Source: Croceimicrobium sp963974215
GTDB lineage: Bacteria > Bacteroidota > Bacteroidia > Flavobacteriales > Schleiferiaceae
DNA length: 64,000 bases
Assembly (NCBI GenBank): GCA_963974215.1
Contig: CAXBBL010000005.1
Coordinates: 186,001 to 250,000, forward strand
Direction of reading: 5' to 3'
The notes beneath the pieces were generated by a model, which saw only the letters and a program-made list of their open reading frames with translations, was not told the DNA's origin and ran no database searches. Shown here one piece after another: positions 33,139 to 42,607 of the stretch (positions within the stretch are counted from its first letter, which is position 1; every line of letters begins with the position of its first letter). A program made the position numbers and the translations under genes.

Positions 33139-36126
33139 ATGAAGAAACAGCTATTAAAGCTTTTAATGTTCTTTACTCTGGCGATGTTTATGCCAGCCTT
33201 AAGCTCTGCCCAACAGACGGTAGCTCAAGGCCAGATTGATATCTTAACTGGAGTAGTTGATGTTAATTTCGCTGATGCCATCTGTCAGTGTGATACCATT
33301 GAAGTAGATTATGAAATTAAGCCCTTGGCGAATTTCCCTTCAACTTCTAGTTTTGAGTATCAATTTGTTACCGCGGCGCCCGCGCCAGCTTTTGGTGCTC
33401 CTAGCTTGCTAGAGTTAACAAAATTAGAGAAAAATGCACCTCCCATACCTTTAACTTTACCTTCAGATACTTTCAGTGCCGGTAGAAAGAGAGCCTATTT
33501 GGTAATTCCTTGTAATACACCCATAGGGTTACATGCACTAAGAATAATCAACAGGGCTTCAAACGGGGTAATTACTCCCGTTGATGGTTTTAGTGATACA
33601 ATTTTCTTTAACGTAAACCGTATTCCAACTTTAGCAGCTATCGATTCTATAGCCTTGGTTCGCGCTGATGCTCATATTGACACCGTCGACAATCCGTATA
33701 GCGGAACAGCCGATGTGGGTATTTGTAAGCAAGATTCAATTTTCTTGCGCCTAACCACTAATGCAAGCTCTATTCAGTGGTATAATGGCTTCAATACTAT
33801 TATTGGTGAAACAAAAGATTCGCTACAAGTAGGTTCTCCTGGAGTTTATTATGCTAAGGTGACGAATGGTGGGCTTTGTTCCATTTATACCGATACAGTA
33901 ACGGTTACTGCTATTAATACGCCAACCGATATAAGTTTTAACATTTCGAATCCGCTTAACGCGAATGCCTACGTTATCGACTATCCTCCGGTAAACAGCA
34001 CCCCTGATGATTCAATTGAACTCTGCGCCAATGAGTCGGCTGTCCTGCGCGGGCCTGTTGAGCCTTTAGGGACAGGTGTTACTTTCACGTATCAATGGTT
34101 AACAGACTCTTTAAACACCACTACTGGTTTAAGAGATTGGTATGCTTTAACGACTCCCAGCGCAACAACTCGTTTTCTCACGATTGACGGAAATTCATCT
34201 CGTCCGGGAGTAAATTATTACCGCATCGTTGTAGCAGATGGCTTTTGTCAAGATACAACAGCCATAACTTCTAAATTTAATGTCTTTGTTGATACAGTGC
34301 CTACTGGTACACCGGTAGGAATACCCTTTTTAGGTACCACTGGGCCGACGGTTTTCGGCGAAGTTTGTATGACGGACTCGGTTAACCTCGGTCTTTTCAA
34401 TAACGGTGCAGCCAATCCACTTTGGCGTTATAGATGGCAGTGGTATGACCCTACCGTGCCCGCTGGTGCTAACCACTGGAAATCGGTATCAGGCGGTTCT
34501 GCCGCAGCAGGAACTTTAAGTTTTGATACTTTGCCAACTATTAAAATCGACACCTCATTATCCGATCCTGGTCAACCGTATTTTCAAAGTCCTAAGCCGG
34601 TTTTACGCTTTTTTAGATTAAGAGTAGCAACGGAAACGCCTTACTACGATATTGAAACCTGTGTTTATTTAAGCGATAGTATAGCCGTACGCTGGTTTCC
34701 CGATTACGATTTAACAGTAGCTTCTGCTCCCGGTATTAATATAATTGGTCAAGATTCTATCAATTTCTGTGAAACCGATTCTGCCACTATTAGTGCACCG
34801 TCTACTCCTGCAGGATTAATAACCTTTGGTTATAATTACTCGTATCAATGGCTAACCGACTCGATCGATCCAAATAACGGTAATCGTGTAAAATATGCCC
34901 TTACGGGAGAAACTAATCAATCCTTTATCGTTCACGAAACGGGAAGATATTTTGTAGTTATCGACGATGGAATTTGCTCGGATACTTCGGATGTTTACCG
35001 TGTGTTTGTTGATAGCTTACCTAGTACTGATATTCAGGAAATTACTTTCCCAGGCAGTACCAATGGCTTAACCGGCTTTAATCTTTGTTTATACGATTCA
35101 GCCTTAGTTTCTGCAACCGATACGGTTCTTGGTTTAACGCCTTGGAAATATCAATGGCAGCAACTTAACCCCACCAATGGATTTTGGACCAGTTTATTAA
35201 CTGATACATTAGTTACTTTCAGCATTGATTCTGGTTTGAAAAGAGTAGGAGAAGACACTGCGTACTTCCGATTGCAGACCAGTTACTTCAACCAATTTGG
35301 TTTAGAAACTTGTGTAAGCATTACGGATAGTATTGCCGTGATTTTCTATGATAACCCCACTTTATCCTTTATCCCAGGCGATAGTATTGGGCTTTGCCCA
35401 GGCGATAGTATTTTAATGGTTGCAACGGGGAATTTCAATACAGCAAGCTGGAGTAACGGCGCTGTATTAGGAGCAACTCGTTATATAAATACCGCAGGGA
35501 CATACCCCATAAGAGTTACTGGAGTTAATGGATGTATTACCCGCGATACGGTTACGGTTTATCCTTTAATCGTTTCTGCTGGAGCCGGAGCGGATCAAAC
35601 AGCTGAATCGGGTGAGGTAGTAACACTGACCGCTTCTGGTGGTTCCAATTACCGTTGGTTTGCCAACAAGCCACTACAGTTCTCAGATTTCTTAAGCCAA
35701 AGAATACAAGTTTCGAAAGTTTTGGAAAATGGTGTTTTAGCAGATACGATTACTATTTATGTAGAGGTAACTAATCAGCGTGGTTGTGTTGGACTTGATT
35801 CCTTGCAATTAATTATTACCAAAACATTCCCCGAATCGGTTGGCTTAATTAATAAGGCTTACAACCTATTTACTCCGAACGGTGATGGTTTAAACGATGT
35901 TTGGGACATACGCGAACTGATGGATGGTGATGTTTGTGCGATTCAGATCATGAATCGTTGGGGTTCGGTAATTTACGATGATACTCGATTTACAGGTCTA
36001 TGGAAGGGTGTTGATAATGGCGGCAATGAATTACCTGACGGAACCTACTACTATATTTTAGAATGTGGTAACGCCAATGAAATCCGCATGCGTAATGCAG
36101 TAACCATAATCCGCAACCAACAATAA
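33139..36126 (+). CDS. T9SS type B sorting-domain surface protein with Ig-like repeats
   Basis: A 995-residue secreted protein. The signal peptide is MKKQLLKLLMFFTLAMFMPALSSA. Several Cys-containing beta-sandwich repeats follow, with recurring units such as YQWLTDSLN/YQWLTDSID and DSIALC-like openings (DSIELCANES, DSINFCETDS, DSIGLCPGDS). The end, NLFTPNGDGLNDVWDIREL followed by MNRWGSVIYDD, is a gliding motility-associated C-terminal (type B) sorting domain. Type B proteins need a PorP/SprF partner, and one begins 1 bp after the stop, strongly suggesting a secretion pair. Confidence 0.92.
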   Translation: MKKQLLKLLMFFTLAMFMPALSSAQQTVAQGQIDILTGVVDVNFADAICQCDTIEVDYEIKPLANFPSTSSFEYQFVTAAPAPAFGAPSLLELTKLEKNAPPIPLTLPSDTFSAGRKRAYLVIPCNTPIGLHALRIINRASNGVITPVDGFSDTIFFNVNRIPTLAAIDSIALVRADAHIDTVDNPYSGTADVGICKQDSIFLRLTTNASSIQWYNGFNTIIGETKDSLQVGSPGVYYAKVTNGGLCSIYTDTVTVTAINTPTDISFNISNPLNANAYVIDYPPVNSTPDDSIELCANESAVLRGPVEPLGTGVTFTYQWLTDSLNTTTGLRDWYALTTPSATTRFLTIDGNSSRPGVNYYRIVVADGFCQDTTAITSKFNVFVDTVPTGTPVGIPFLGTTGPTVFGEVCMTDSVNLGLFNNGAANPLWRYRWQWYDPTVPAGANHWKSVSGGSAAAGTLSFDTLPTIKIDTSLSDPGQPYFQSPKPVLRFFRLRVATETPYYDIETCVYLSDSIAVRWFPDYDLTVASAPGINIIGQDSINFCETDSATISAPSTPAGLITFGYNYSYQWLTDSIDPNNGNRVKYALTGETNQSFIVHETGRYFVVIDDGICSDTSDVYRVFVDSLPSTDIQEITFPGSTNGLTGFNLCLYDSALVSATDTVLGLTPWKYQWQQLNPTNGFWTSLLTDTLVTFSIDSGLKRVGEDTAYFRLQTSYFNQFGLETCVSITDSIAVIFYDNPTLSFIPGDSIGLCPGDSILMVATGNFNTASWSNGAVLGATRYINTAGTYPIRVTGVNGCITRDTVTVYPLIVSAGAGADQTAESGEVVTLTASGGSNYRWFANKPLQFSDFLSQRIQVSKVLENGVLADTITIYVEVTNQRGCVGLDSLQLIITKTFPESVGLINKAYNLFTPNGDGLNDVWDIRELMDGDVCAIQIMNRWGSVIYDDTRFTGLWKGVDNGGNELPDGTYYYILECGNANEIRMRNAVTIIRNQQ

Positions 36127-36127
36127 G

Positions 36128-37690
36128 ATGAAAACGATGAGAAAAATTTTAGCACTGCTGGCTTTCGGAATGATTTCGAACCTGGCTACGGCTCAGCAGA
36201 TTCCACTATACAGTAATTATTTTTTCACTCCTTATATATACAACCCAGCCATGTCTGGCTCAACAGGAGTTACCGAGGCAACCTTCTTGCACCGTCGTCA
36301 ATGGACCGGTATTCAGGGTTCCCCCGAAACATCTGCCCTAGCGGTAAATGGATCTTTAAATGAAGAGAAAGTAGGTTGGAGTGTTTACGGTTTTTCAGAT
36401 AAAACCGACATTTTAAGCCGCTTGGGTATATATGGTAACTATGCCTATCATGTGAAAATCACCGACGATATTAGTTTATCGGGTGGTATTGGTGCAGGTT
36501 ACTTAAATCAGAATATCGATCAAAGTGCTGTGCGTGCTCGTGATCTTGGTGATGTATTTAGCGTTGTAGCCCCTAATCGTGGTGCTTTTGATTTAAATAT
36601 TGGTTTCAAATTGGCCGTGCAAAATTTTACTTTAGGTTTTGCCGCTCCTCAATTGTTAAGTCAAAATGTTGTTTACGCTACTAACCCTAGCGATATCAAT
36701 TATAACATGATTCGTCACTATGTGGCAACCGCTCAGTACGATTTTAAATTTGCAGGAGAAAAGCAGGTTTTAAGTCCCATTTTAATGGTAAGAACGGCCG
36801 AGTCTGTGCCCGCACAAATTGATGCTGGATTACTATATAACATGAAAGAGTATGGCTTCTTAGGAGCTATGTTCCGTTCAAATTATGGTATTACTATTAA
36901 TGCAGGTGTGAACTTGTCTGAGATTTTAACCCTAGGTTATGCTTACGATTTCTCAACCAATACCTATGGTTCTAACTTTGGTACAAGCCACGAGTTTATG
37001 CTTACTTACCGCTTTGGCAGTAACAAGGATAATGAGCGTATGCAAAATGAGCTAAAACGCTTGAAGTTAAATCAAAGACGTCAGAAAGACGAGTTAGAGG
37101 AAACTGTTGATGAGAAGTTAGAAGAGTTTAAGGATAGCTATAAGGATGATATCCAAAAGGCCCTTGAAGAAGAGAAGAAGAAAATGGTTGAAGAGTTGGA
37201 AAAACTGCGTAAACAAGCTGAAGAGCAAGGAAATCGCAATAACAACAATAACTCCAACAATAACAACCAAGGAGGACAGCAGGGCGGTCAGCTCAATCCT
37301 AACAATAACATGCCGAATAATCAACCGGCAAACAATAACAATAACAACAATAACAGTAACCAAGGTTCAGATAATAGCATGAACCAGCCTGCTACTAATA
37401 ACAATGCAGGAATGAATTATCCTCAGGAAAATCTTCCTGCTAATGTTAATCCAGGTTCCCCAGGATATTACGTAACAGCGGGTGTATTTGGTCAGCAAGC
37501 TAATGCCCAACGTTTGGTGAATAAACTGGCTGGTCAAAACATACAGGCTAGAATTTTCCAAGATCCAGGCAATAGCTTCTACTATGTGTACATATTGAAA
37601 TTCAATAGCTATGGTGAAGCAGATCAAGCGAAAGCTAGCCGATTAAATGGCAGCTTTAACGGTGATCTTTGGATTAAAATTATCAAGTAG
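36128..37690 (+). CDS. PorP/SprF family outer-membrane protein with C-terminal SPOR domain
   Basis: A 520-residue protein: signal peptide (residues 1-22, ending ATAQ), a PorP/SprF beta-barrel (about 23-297; hallmarks QQIPLYSNYFFTPYIYNPA and FLHRRQWTGIQGSP), a charged coiled coil (about 298-366; KDELEETVDEKLEEF), an Asn-rich linker (about 367-431), and a SPOR-like domain at the end (YYVTAGVFGQQANAQRLVNKL ... YYVYILKFNS, motifs in part). PorP/SprF proteins retain partner type B substrates at the surface; SPOR domains bind septal peptidoglycan denuded of peptides. The fusion suggests an outer-membrane protein tethered to the wall, directly downstream of its presumed substrate. Confidence 0.9.
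   Translation: MKTMRKILALLAFGMISNLATAQQIPLYSNYFFTPYIYNPAMSGSTGVTEATFLHRRQWTGIQGSPETSALAVNGSLNEEKVGWSVYGFSDKTDILSRLGIYGNYAYHVKITDDISLSGGIGAGYLNQNIDQSAVRARDLGDVFSVVAPNRGAFDLNIGFKLAVQNFTLGFAAPQLLSQNVVYATNPSDINYNMIRHYVATAQYDFKFAGEKQVLSPILMVRTAESVPAQIDAGLLYNMKEYGFLGAMFRSNYGITINAGVNLSEILTLGYAYDFSTNTYGSNFGTSHEFMLTYRFGSNKDNERMQNELKRLKLNQRRQKDELEETVDEKLEEFKDSYKDDIQKALEEEKKKMVEELEKLRKQAEEQGNRNNNNNSNNNNQGGQQGGQLNPNNNMPNNQPANNNNNNNNSNQGSDNSMNQPATNNNAGMNYPQENLPANVNPGSPGYYVTAGVFGQQANAQRLVNKLAGQNIQARIFQDPGNSFYYVYILKFNSYGEADQAKASRLNGSFNGDLWIKIIK
37228..37420 (+). repeat. Low-complexity AAC/AAT tract encoding an Asn-rich linker
   Basis: Within the PorP-SPOR gene the DNA is dominated by AAC and AAT triplets, coding runs of Asn broken by Gly, Gln and Pro. 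It joins the coiled coil to the SPOR domain. Triplet repeats of this type can change length by slippage without shifting frame. Confidence 0.8.
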
Positions 37691-37711
37691 AATTTTAGTA
37701 AGGCAATAAAG

Positions 37712-37746
37712 AAGGGGCTGTCTGATTTATCAGGCAGCCCCTTTTT
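37712..37746 (+). terminator. Intrinsic terminator after the PorP-SPOR gene
   Basis: GGGGCTGTCTG and CAGGCAGCCCC pair (one mismatch) around ATTTAT, followed by TTTTTCTTT. It ends the T9SS substrate/partner pair 21 bp after the stop. Confidence 0.9.
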
Positions 37747-37787
37747 CTTTTATACCTTTAAGGAGAAGAAGGAGTTTATAGACAAAC

Positions 37788-38366
37788 TCAGTTTTTAAGT
37801 ATTTTCTCCGCCTGAACGATATGTCTATTCGTATGCTCCAGCATTATAAATAAGGCATCCGCCATAGTTACCTTTAGAAGAGGTAAAAGCGTATTCACCT
37901 TTAATTGATCTAAGTTTTTCGAAGCCAATAATTCAGAATAATTCTTTATTTCCTTTAAGTCCCGCAGGAGCTCTTGAAATACGACTTTTTCTACAATAGC
38001 AAAACCAGCTTTTACCTTTGCTTTCGGGTCAGTCGCTTTGGGGCTTTTGAAAGACTTTAAGACCTTCTCATCAGCATCTAATAAGGAGGCGTTTTCTAAT
38101 TTCTTTCCTAGCCAACTGCGTTTAATAGTCGCAGACTTTACTTCTTGAGCTTTTTTTAAGCCAGCAGGAAATTGGTCAAGATAACTTTCGTTTAAAAGGT
38201 TGATGTGGTAAAATACCTCTACTACATTCCAGCTGCCTTTCCCTGCGGTTTTTAACAGGTCTTCACCTTCGCTGTAGTAGAAAATATGATCCAACTTTTC
38301 TTCAATCGTTTTAAGCCTTTGTAGTAAATACTCAGAGGCTTCGGCATGCGTCATTGCTTCATTCAT
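37788..38366 (-). CDS. DinB-like four-helix protein
   Basis: A 192-residue protein of the DinB/YfiT-like fold: helical throughout, with GSWNVVEVFYHINLLNESYLDQ near the first metal position and MLEHTNRHIVQAEKIL near the last, where the His residues would bind metal. Family members include thiol-dependent S-transferases and stress proteins; substrate is unknown. It is monocistronic, convergent with the PorP-SPOR gene and divergent from the M3 peptidase. Confidence 0.75.
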   Translation of the reverse strand: MNEAMTHAEASEYLLQRLKTIEEKLDHIFYYSEGEDLLKTAGKGSWNVVEVFYHINLLNESYLDQFPAGLKKAQEVKSATIKRSWLGKKLENASLLDADEKVLKSFKSPKATDPKAKVKAGFAIVEKVVFQELLRDLKEIKNYSELLASKNLDQLKVNTLLPLLKVTMADALFIMLEHTNRHIVQAEKILKN

Positions 38367-38466
38367 CCGGCAAATTTACATATCCTTAGTGGTCCATGCT
38401 TTTCTAATCCTAAATTTAGGTGAGTAGCCTAGCATTGACGTAATTTGTAAAAAGAATTTTTGAACG

Positions 38467-40491
38467 ATGAAAACGCCGCTTTTAGCAGATTTTAATACAC
38501 CATTTAATAGCGTTCCTTTTGATGAAATTAAAGAGGAGCATTTCTTACCAGCTTTAAAAGAAGCCATTAACGAGGGTCTCGCTGAAGTAGACGCTATCGT
38601 TAACAATGCGGAAGAAGCTAATTTTAAGAATACCATATTGGCCTTAGAATTGGCTGGACAGAAGGTAAGTCGGGTGTCGGGGATTTTCTTTAATCTCAAT
38701 TCTGCCGAAACCAATGACACTATCCAAGGAATTGCCCGCGAGTTTTCCCCTTTATTAAGCGCCTACAGCAACGATATAATGCTCAATGAAGCCCTCTTTA
38801 AGAGAGTGGCAAAAGTTTGGGAAGCCGAAAAAGACAATTTGCAAGGCGAGGATTTTATCCTTTTGGAGAAGTCTTACAAATCATTTGCTCGCAATGGTAT
38901 CAAGCTACAGGGGAACGACAAGCAAGCGCTGCGAAAAATAGACGAGGAATTAGCTTCTCTCTCCCTAAAATTTGGTGAAAATGTTTTAGCTGAAACCAAT
39001 GCTTTTGAACTCTTTCAAACTGCTGAGGAATTGGTGGGTTTGCCAGATTATGCCTTAGCGAGCGCCGCGGATGAAGCCACAGCCAAAGGAAGAGAAGGGG
39101 AATACCTAATTACTTTGCAAGCGCCTAGTTATATCCCGATAATGACGTATGCCGCTAATCGTGCCTTAAGGGAAAAGTTATTTCGCGCCTTCGGTAGCAA
39201 AGCCTTTAAAGGTAATGAGCACGATAATCAGGAAACTGTACAACGCATCGTGGCTTTACGTCATCAAAGAGCACAATTGCTGGGCTTTGAGAATCATGCC
39301 GATTATGTTCTGCAAGAGCGTATGGCTAAATCGAAAGTGACCGTCGACAATTTCTTAGATGAACTTTTAGCTGTCTCTAAATCCGCTTGCGCAGATGAGT
39401 TAGCCGAATTAGCCGCCTTTGCCAAAGACATAGATGGTTTAGATAAGCTGGAAAGATGGGACATTGCTTATTACAGCGAAAAGCTAAAACAGAAGCGATT
39501 TGAAATCGACGATAGCATGCTGAAGCCCTATTTTCAAGTAGATAGAGTAATTGGTGGAGCCTTTGCAGTGGCCGAAAAATTATACGGTATTCGCTTCGAA
39601 GAAAGGAAGGATATTCAGAAATACCATCCCGATGTGATTACTTATGAGGTGAAGGACAAGGACGGCAGTCACCTAGCCCTCCTTTACGCCGATTTCTTTC
39701 CCCGTGAAGGGAAACGCAATGGTGCCTGGATGACTTCTTATCGCGGGCAGCGTAATATTAATGGCGAGGAGCAAAGACCGCATATATCCATTGTCTGTAA
39801 TTTCACCAAGCCTAGTTCAGACAGTCCTTCTTTATTGACCTTTAATGAGGTACTTACCTTATTCCACGAATTTGGTCATGCCTTACACGGAATGTTAGCC
39901 GATACAACCTACGAAAGCATTAGCGGTACAAGTGTTTTATGGGACTTTGTAGAGCTTCCTTCACAAATAATGGAGAACTGGTGCTATGAAAAAGAATGCC
40001 TTGATCTCTTTGCCAAACATTATAAAACCGGCGAATTAATTCCGGCTAACCTTATCGAGCGCCTTAAAGAAAGCGCAAGCTTCATGGAGGGCTATGCTAC
40101 CTTACGACAGGTAGGCTTTGCTAAGTTAGATATGGGCTGGCACGGAACGGAACCCAGTACTTTATCGGTGGGAGAATTTGAGGAATCGGTTTTCGCTGAA
40201 ACGCAATTACTACCCGTGCAGCCAGATACTAATATGTCGTGTAGCTTTAGCCATATATTTCAAGGAGGCTACTCTGCGGGTTATTACAGCTATAAATGGG
40301 CTGAGGTTTTAGATGCGGATGCATTTGAGCTATTTAAAGAAAAAGGATTGTTTAATCCGGAAGTTGCCGCCGCCTTCCGCAAGCTTTTATCGAGTGGAGG
40401 TGCAGTGGACCCCGCTGAACTGTATCGCAATTTCAGAGGTAAAAACCCAGACCCCAAAGCCTTATTACGCCGCGCCGGTCTGATTAAATAA
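38467..40491 (+). CDS. M3 family oligopeptidase (Dcp/oligopeptidase A type)
   Basis: A 674-residue zinc metallopeptidase. The HEFGH zinc motif is at residues 467-471 (LFHEFGHALHGML), with the downstream Glu ligand about 28 residues later in VELPSQIMENW. Family motifs SCSFSHIFQGGYSAGYYSYKW (in part) and the C-terminal FLSSGG-like LLSSGGAVDP are present. No signal peptide is seen, so it is probably cytoplasmic and degrades peptides. It precedes rsmA by 4 bp. Confidence 0.95.
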   Translation: MKTPLLADFNTPFNSVPFDEIKEEHFLPALKEAINEGLAEVDAIVNNAEEANFKNTILALELAGQKVSRVSGIFFNLNSAETNDTIQGIAREFSPLLSAYSNDIMLNEALFKRVAKVWEAEKDNLQGEDFILLEKSYKSFARNGIKLQGNDKQALRKIDEELASLSLKFGENVLAETNAFELFQTAEELVGLPDYALASAADEATAKGREGEYLITLQAPSYIPIMTYAANRALREKLFRAFGSKAFKGNEHDNQETVQRIVALRHQRAQLLGFENHADYVLQERMAKSKVTVDNFLDELLAVSKSACADELAELAAFAKDIDGLDKLERWDIAYYSEKLKQKRFEIDDSMLKPYFQVDRVIGGAFAVAEKLYGIRFEERKDIQKYHPDVITYEVKDKDGSHLALLYADFFPREGKRNGAWMTSYRGQRNINGEEQRPHISIVCNFTKPSSDSPSLLTFNEVLTLFHEFGHALHGMLADTTYESISGTSVLWDFVELPSQIMENWCYEKECLDLFAKHYKTGELIPANLIERLKESASFMEGYATLRQVGFAKLDMGWHGTEPSTLSVGEFEESVFAETQLLPVQPDTNMSCSFSHIFQGGYSAGYYSYKWAEVLDADAFELFKEKGLFNPEVAAAFRKLLSSGGAVDPAELYRNFRGKNPDPKALLRRAGLIK

Positions 40492-40495
40492 ATGT

Positions 40496-41260
40496 ATGGT
40501 AAAAGCTAAAAAACACCTAGGTCAGCATTTCTTAAGAAATGAAGGCATAGCAAGGGATATCGCCGAGGGTTTAGGTCATGAGGGCTATAAAAAGGTCCTT
40601 GAAATTGGTCCTGGAATGGGCGTGCTAAGTCAGTTTTTGCTGGACGGTCCATCCGAGCTTTTTGTGGCAGAAATCGACGGCGAATCGATAGCCTATCTTG
40701 AAGAGCACTTTAAGGCATTGGATAAACACATTATTCCCGGTGATTTTTTACGCTTAGATCTGGCAAAAATAATGGGAGAGCCCTTTGCTTTAATTGGTAA
40801 TTACCCCTATAATATCTCCAGTCAGATTATCTTTAAAATGCTCGATCATGTAGAGCTAATTCCAGAAATGGTGGGCATGTTTCAAAAGGAAGTCGCTGAT
40901 CGCTTAACTGCCGAGCCTGGTTCTAAAACCTACGGCATTTTAAGTGTTCTCGCCGCGGCTTTTTACGAGAGAGAATATCTCTTTACGGTTGATCCACACG
41001 AGTTTAGTCCGCCACCAAAGGTTTTTTCCGGTGTTATCCGCTTTAAGCGCAAATCAAATTATAGCCTTACGGTAGATAGGTCTTTATTTACACGCATCGT
41101 AAAAACCGCTTTTAATCAAAGAAGGAAAACCTTGCGTAATGCATTGAAAGCCTTAAATTTACCTCTCGATGGAATTGCAGCCGATACTTTGCAAAAACGC
41201 GCGGAACAATTGCATTACTCGGAATTTGTTGAACTCACCGAAATTCTTTCTCGCCCATGA
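40496..41260 (+). CDS. rsmA: 16S rRNA (adenine1518-N6/adenine1519-N6)-dimethyltransferase
   Basis: A 254-residue KsgA-type methyltransferase that dimethylates two adjacent adenines at the 3' end of 16S rRNA. KKHLGQHFLRNEGIA opens the protein, EIGPGMGVLSQFLL is the SAM site, and GNYPYNISSQIIFKML is the catalytic N-x-P-Y motif. The C-terminal RRKTLRNALKAL segment is typical. It overlaps mgtE by 4 bp. Confidence 0.97.
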   Translation: MVKAKKHLGQHFLRNEGIARDIAEGLGHEGYKKVLEIGPGMGVLSQFLLDGPSELFVAEIDGESIAYLEEHFKALDKHIIPGDFLRLDLAKIMGEPFALIGNYPYNISSQIIFKMLDHVELIPEMVGMFQKEVADRLTAEPGSKTYGILSVLAAAFYEREYLFTVDPHEFSPPPKVFSGVIRFKRKSNYSLTVDRSLFTRIVKTAFNQRRKTLRNALKALNLPLDGIAADTLQKRAEQLHYSEFVELTEILSRP

Positions 41261-42606
41261 GTATAGAAATCACCCGCGAATTTTTAGATAATCTAGAAGA
41301 AGAAATCCTCGCCGGAAAAAAGGAAAACTATCAAGGTTTTATCAATGATAGTCATCCCGCTGATATTGCTGAAATCGTCGATAAGATTGATGAGGAAGCG
41401 GCGGAAATCCTTTTTCGTTCCCTCGAAAACGAGTTAGGCGCTGAGGTTTTAATGGAGATTGATGAAGATCTGCGGGCTAAATTTCTAGAAGGTTATAATG
41501 GGCAAGAGATTGCTTCCGAATTAATTGAAAACCTCGACTCTGACGATGCGGCCGATCTTATTAACGAGTTACCCAGCGATCAACGACGGGAGGTTTTAGA
41601 TAATATAGAAGATGAACAGCAGGCTTTGGATATTGCTCGCCTGCTTATCTACCCCGAGGGAACCGCTGGTTCTTTAATGGGAACGGAGCTTATAAAGGTT
41701 TACGACACTTGGCGGGTTTTACAATGCGTGAAGGAAATGCGCAAACAAGCCGAGGAAATAGAACGGGTTCATGCCATTTATGTGGTAGACGCGAGTAACA
41801 AATTACTTGGAACCTTGAGTCTTAAAAAGCTTCTTACCACCAGCACAAAAACACCAATTTCGGAAGTGTTTTCTTCCAAAATTCAATATGTTGAAGTAAA
41901 TGCCGAGGCAGAAGAAGTGGCTAATTACATGCAAAAATACGACTTGGTTGTAGTGCCCGTGGTTGATCCTATTGGTCACCTTGTGGGGAGAATTACCATT
42001 GATGATGTGGTGGATTTCATTCGCGATGAAGCCAAAGAGGATTATAACCTAGCCAGTGGTCTTACCGACGAAGTAGAGGAGGATGACAGTATTATCGCTA
42101 TAACCCGCGCTCGTTTGCCTTGGCTTTTAATTGGTCTTTTCGGGGGACTTTTAGCAGCATCTGTAATTGGACGCTACGAAATTGATATTGAGATAATTCC
42201 CCAAATGGCCTTTTTTATTCCACTCATAGCGGCCATGGGTGGTAATGTGGGGGTGCAGTCTTCTGCCATTATTGTGCAGGGTTTAGCCAGTCAGTCTTTA
42301 AGCGGCGGAACGGGTAAGCGACTCATGAAGGAATTGGGTGTGGCTGCCGTAAATGCCTCTATCTTAGCGGCTACCGTAATTGGTAGTAGCTTGTTTTTAG
42401 GCTATAGTATGGCTTTAGCGCTCACCGTGGCAGTAGCTCTTTTTGCGGTTATTATTGTGGCAGCTTTAATTGGAACTTTTGTTCCCTTAATTTTGAATAA
42501 TTACAAAGTAGATCCAGCCCTTGCGACGGGCCCTTTTATTACCACTTTAAATGATATTATCGGCCTCTTTTTGTATTTTCAAATAGGCCGATTAATTCTA
42601 GCCTAG
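41257..42606 (+). CDS. mgtE: Magnesium transporter MgtE
   Basis: A 449-residue Mg2+ channel. The N-terminal helical superhelix domain (HPADIAEIVDKI, SDDAADLINELPSDQRREVL in part) leads into two CBS domains that sense cytosolic magnesium, then five membrane helices. The pore motif is in IPLIAAMGGNVGVQSSAI (in part). Length is normal. It overlaps rsmA by 4 bp and is 1 bp from the next gene. Confidence 0.96.
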   Translation: MSIEITREFLDNLEEEILAGKKENYQGFINDSHPADIAEIVDKIDEEAAEILFRSLENELGAEVLMEIDEDLRAKFLEGYNGQEIASELIENLDSDDAADLINELPSDQRREVLDNIEDEQQALDIARLLIYPEGTAGSLMGTELIKVYDTWRVLQCVKEMRKQAEEIERVHAIYVVDASNKLLGTLSLKKLLTTSTKTPISEVFSSKIQYVEVNAEAEEVANYMQKYDLVVVPVVDPIGHLVGRITIDDVVDFIRDEAKEDYNLASGLTDEVEEDDSIIAITRARLPWLLIGLFGGLLAASVIGRYEIDIEIIPQMAFFIPLIAAMGGNVGVQSSAIIVQGLASQSLSGGTGKRLMKELGVAAVNASILAATVIGSSLFLGYSMALALTVAVALFAVIIVAALIGTFVPLILNNYKVDPALATGPFITTLNDIIGLFLYFQIGRLILA

Positions 42607-42607
42607 T

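Noticed and set aside
37146..37382. Overlapping ORFs in both strands at the Asn-rich linker
   Set aside because: They are products of the AAC/AAT repeats read in other frames (Thr/Ile-rich or Val/Ile-rich) inside the PorP-SPOR gene.
37228..37420. CRISPR-like array
   Set aside because: The repeats are codon-level AAC/AAT runs in an open reading frame, with no constant repeat, unique spacers or cas genes.
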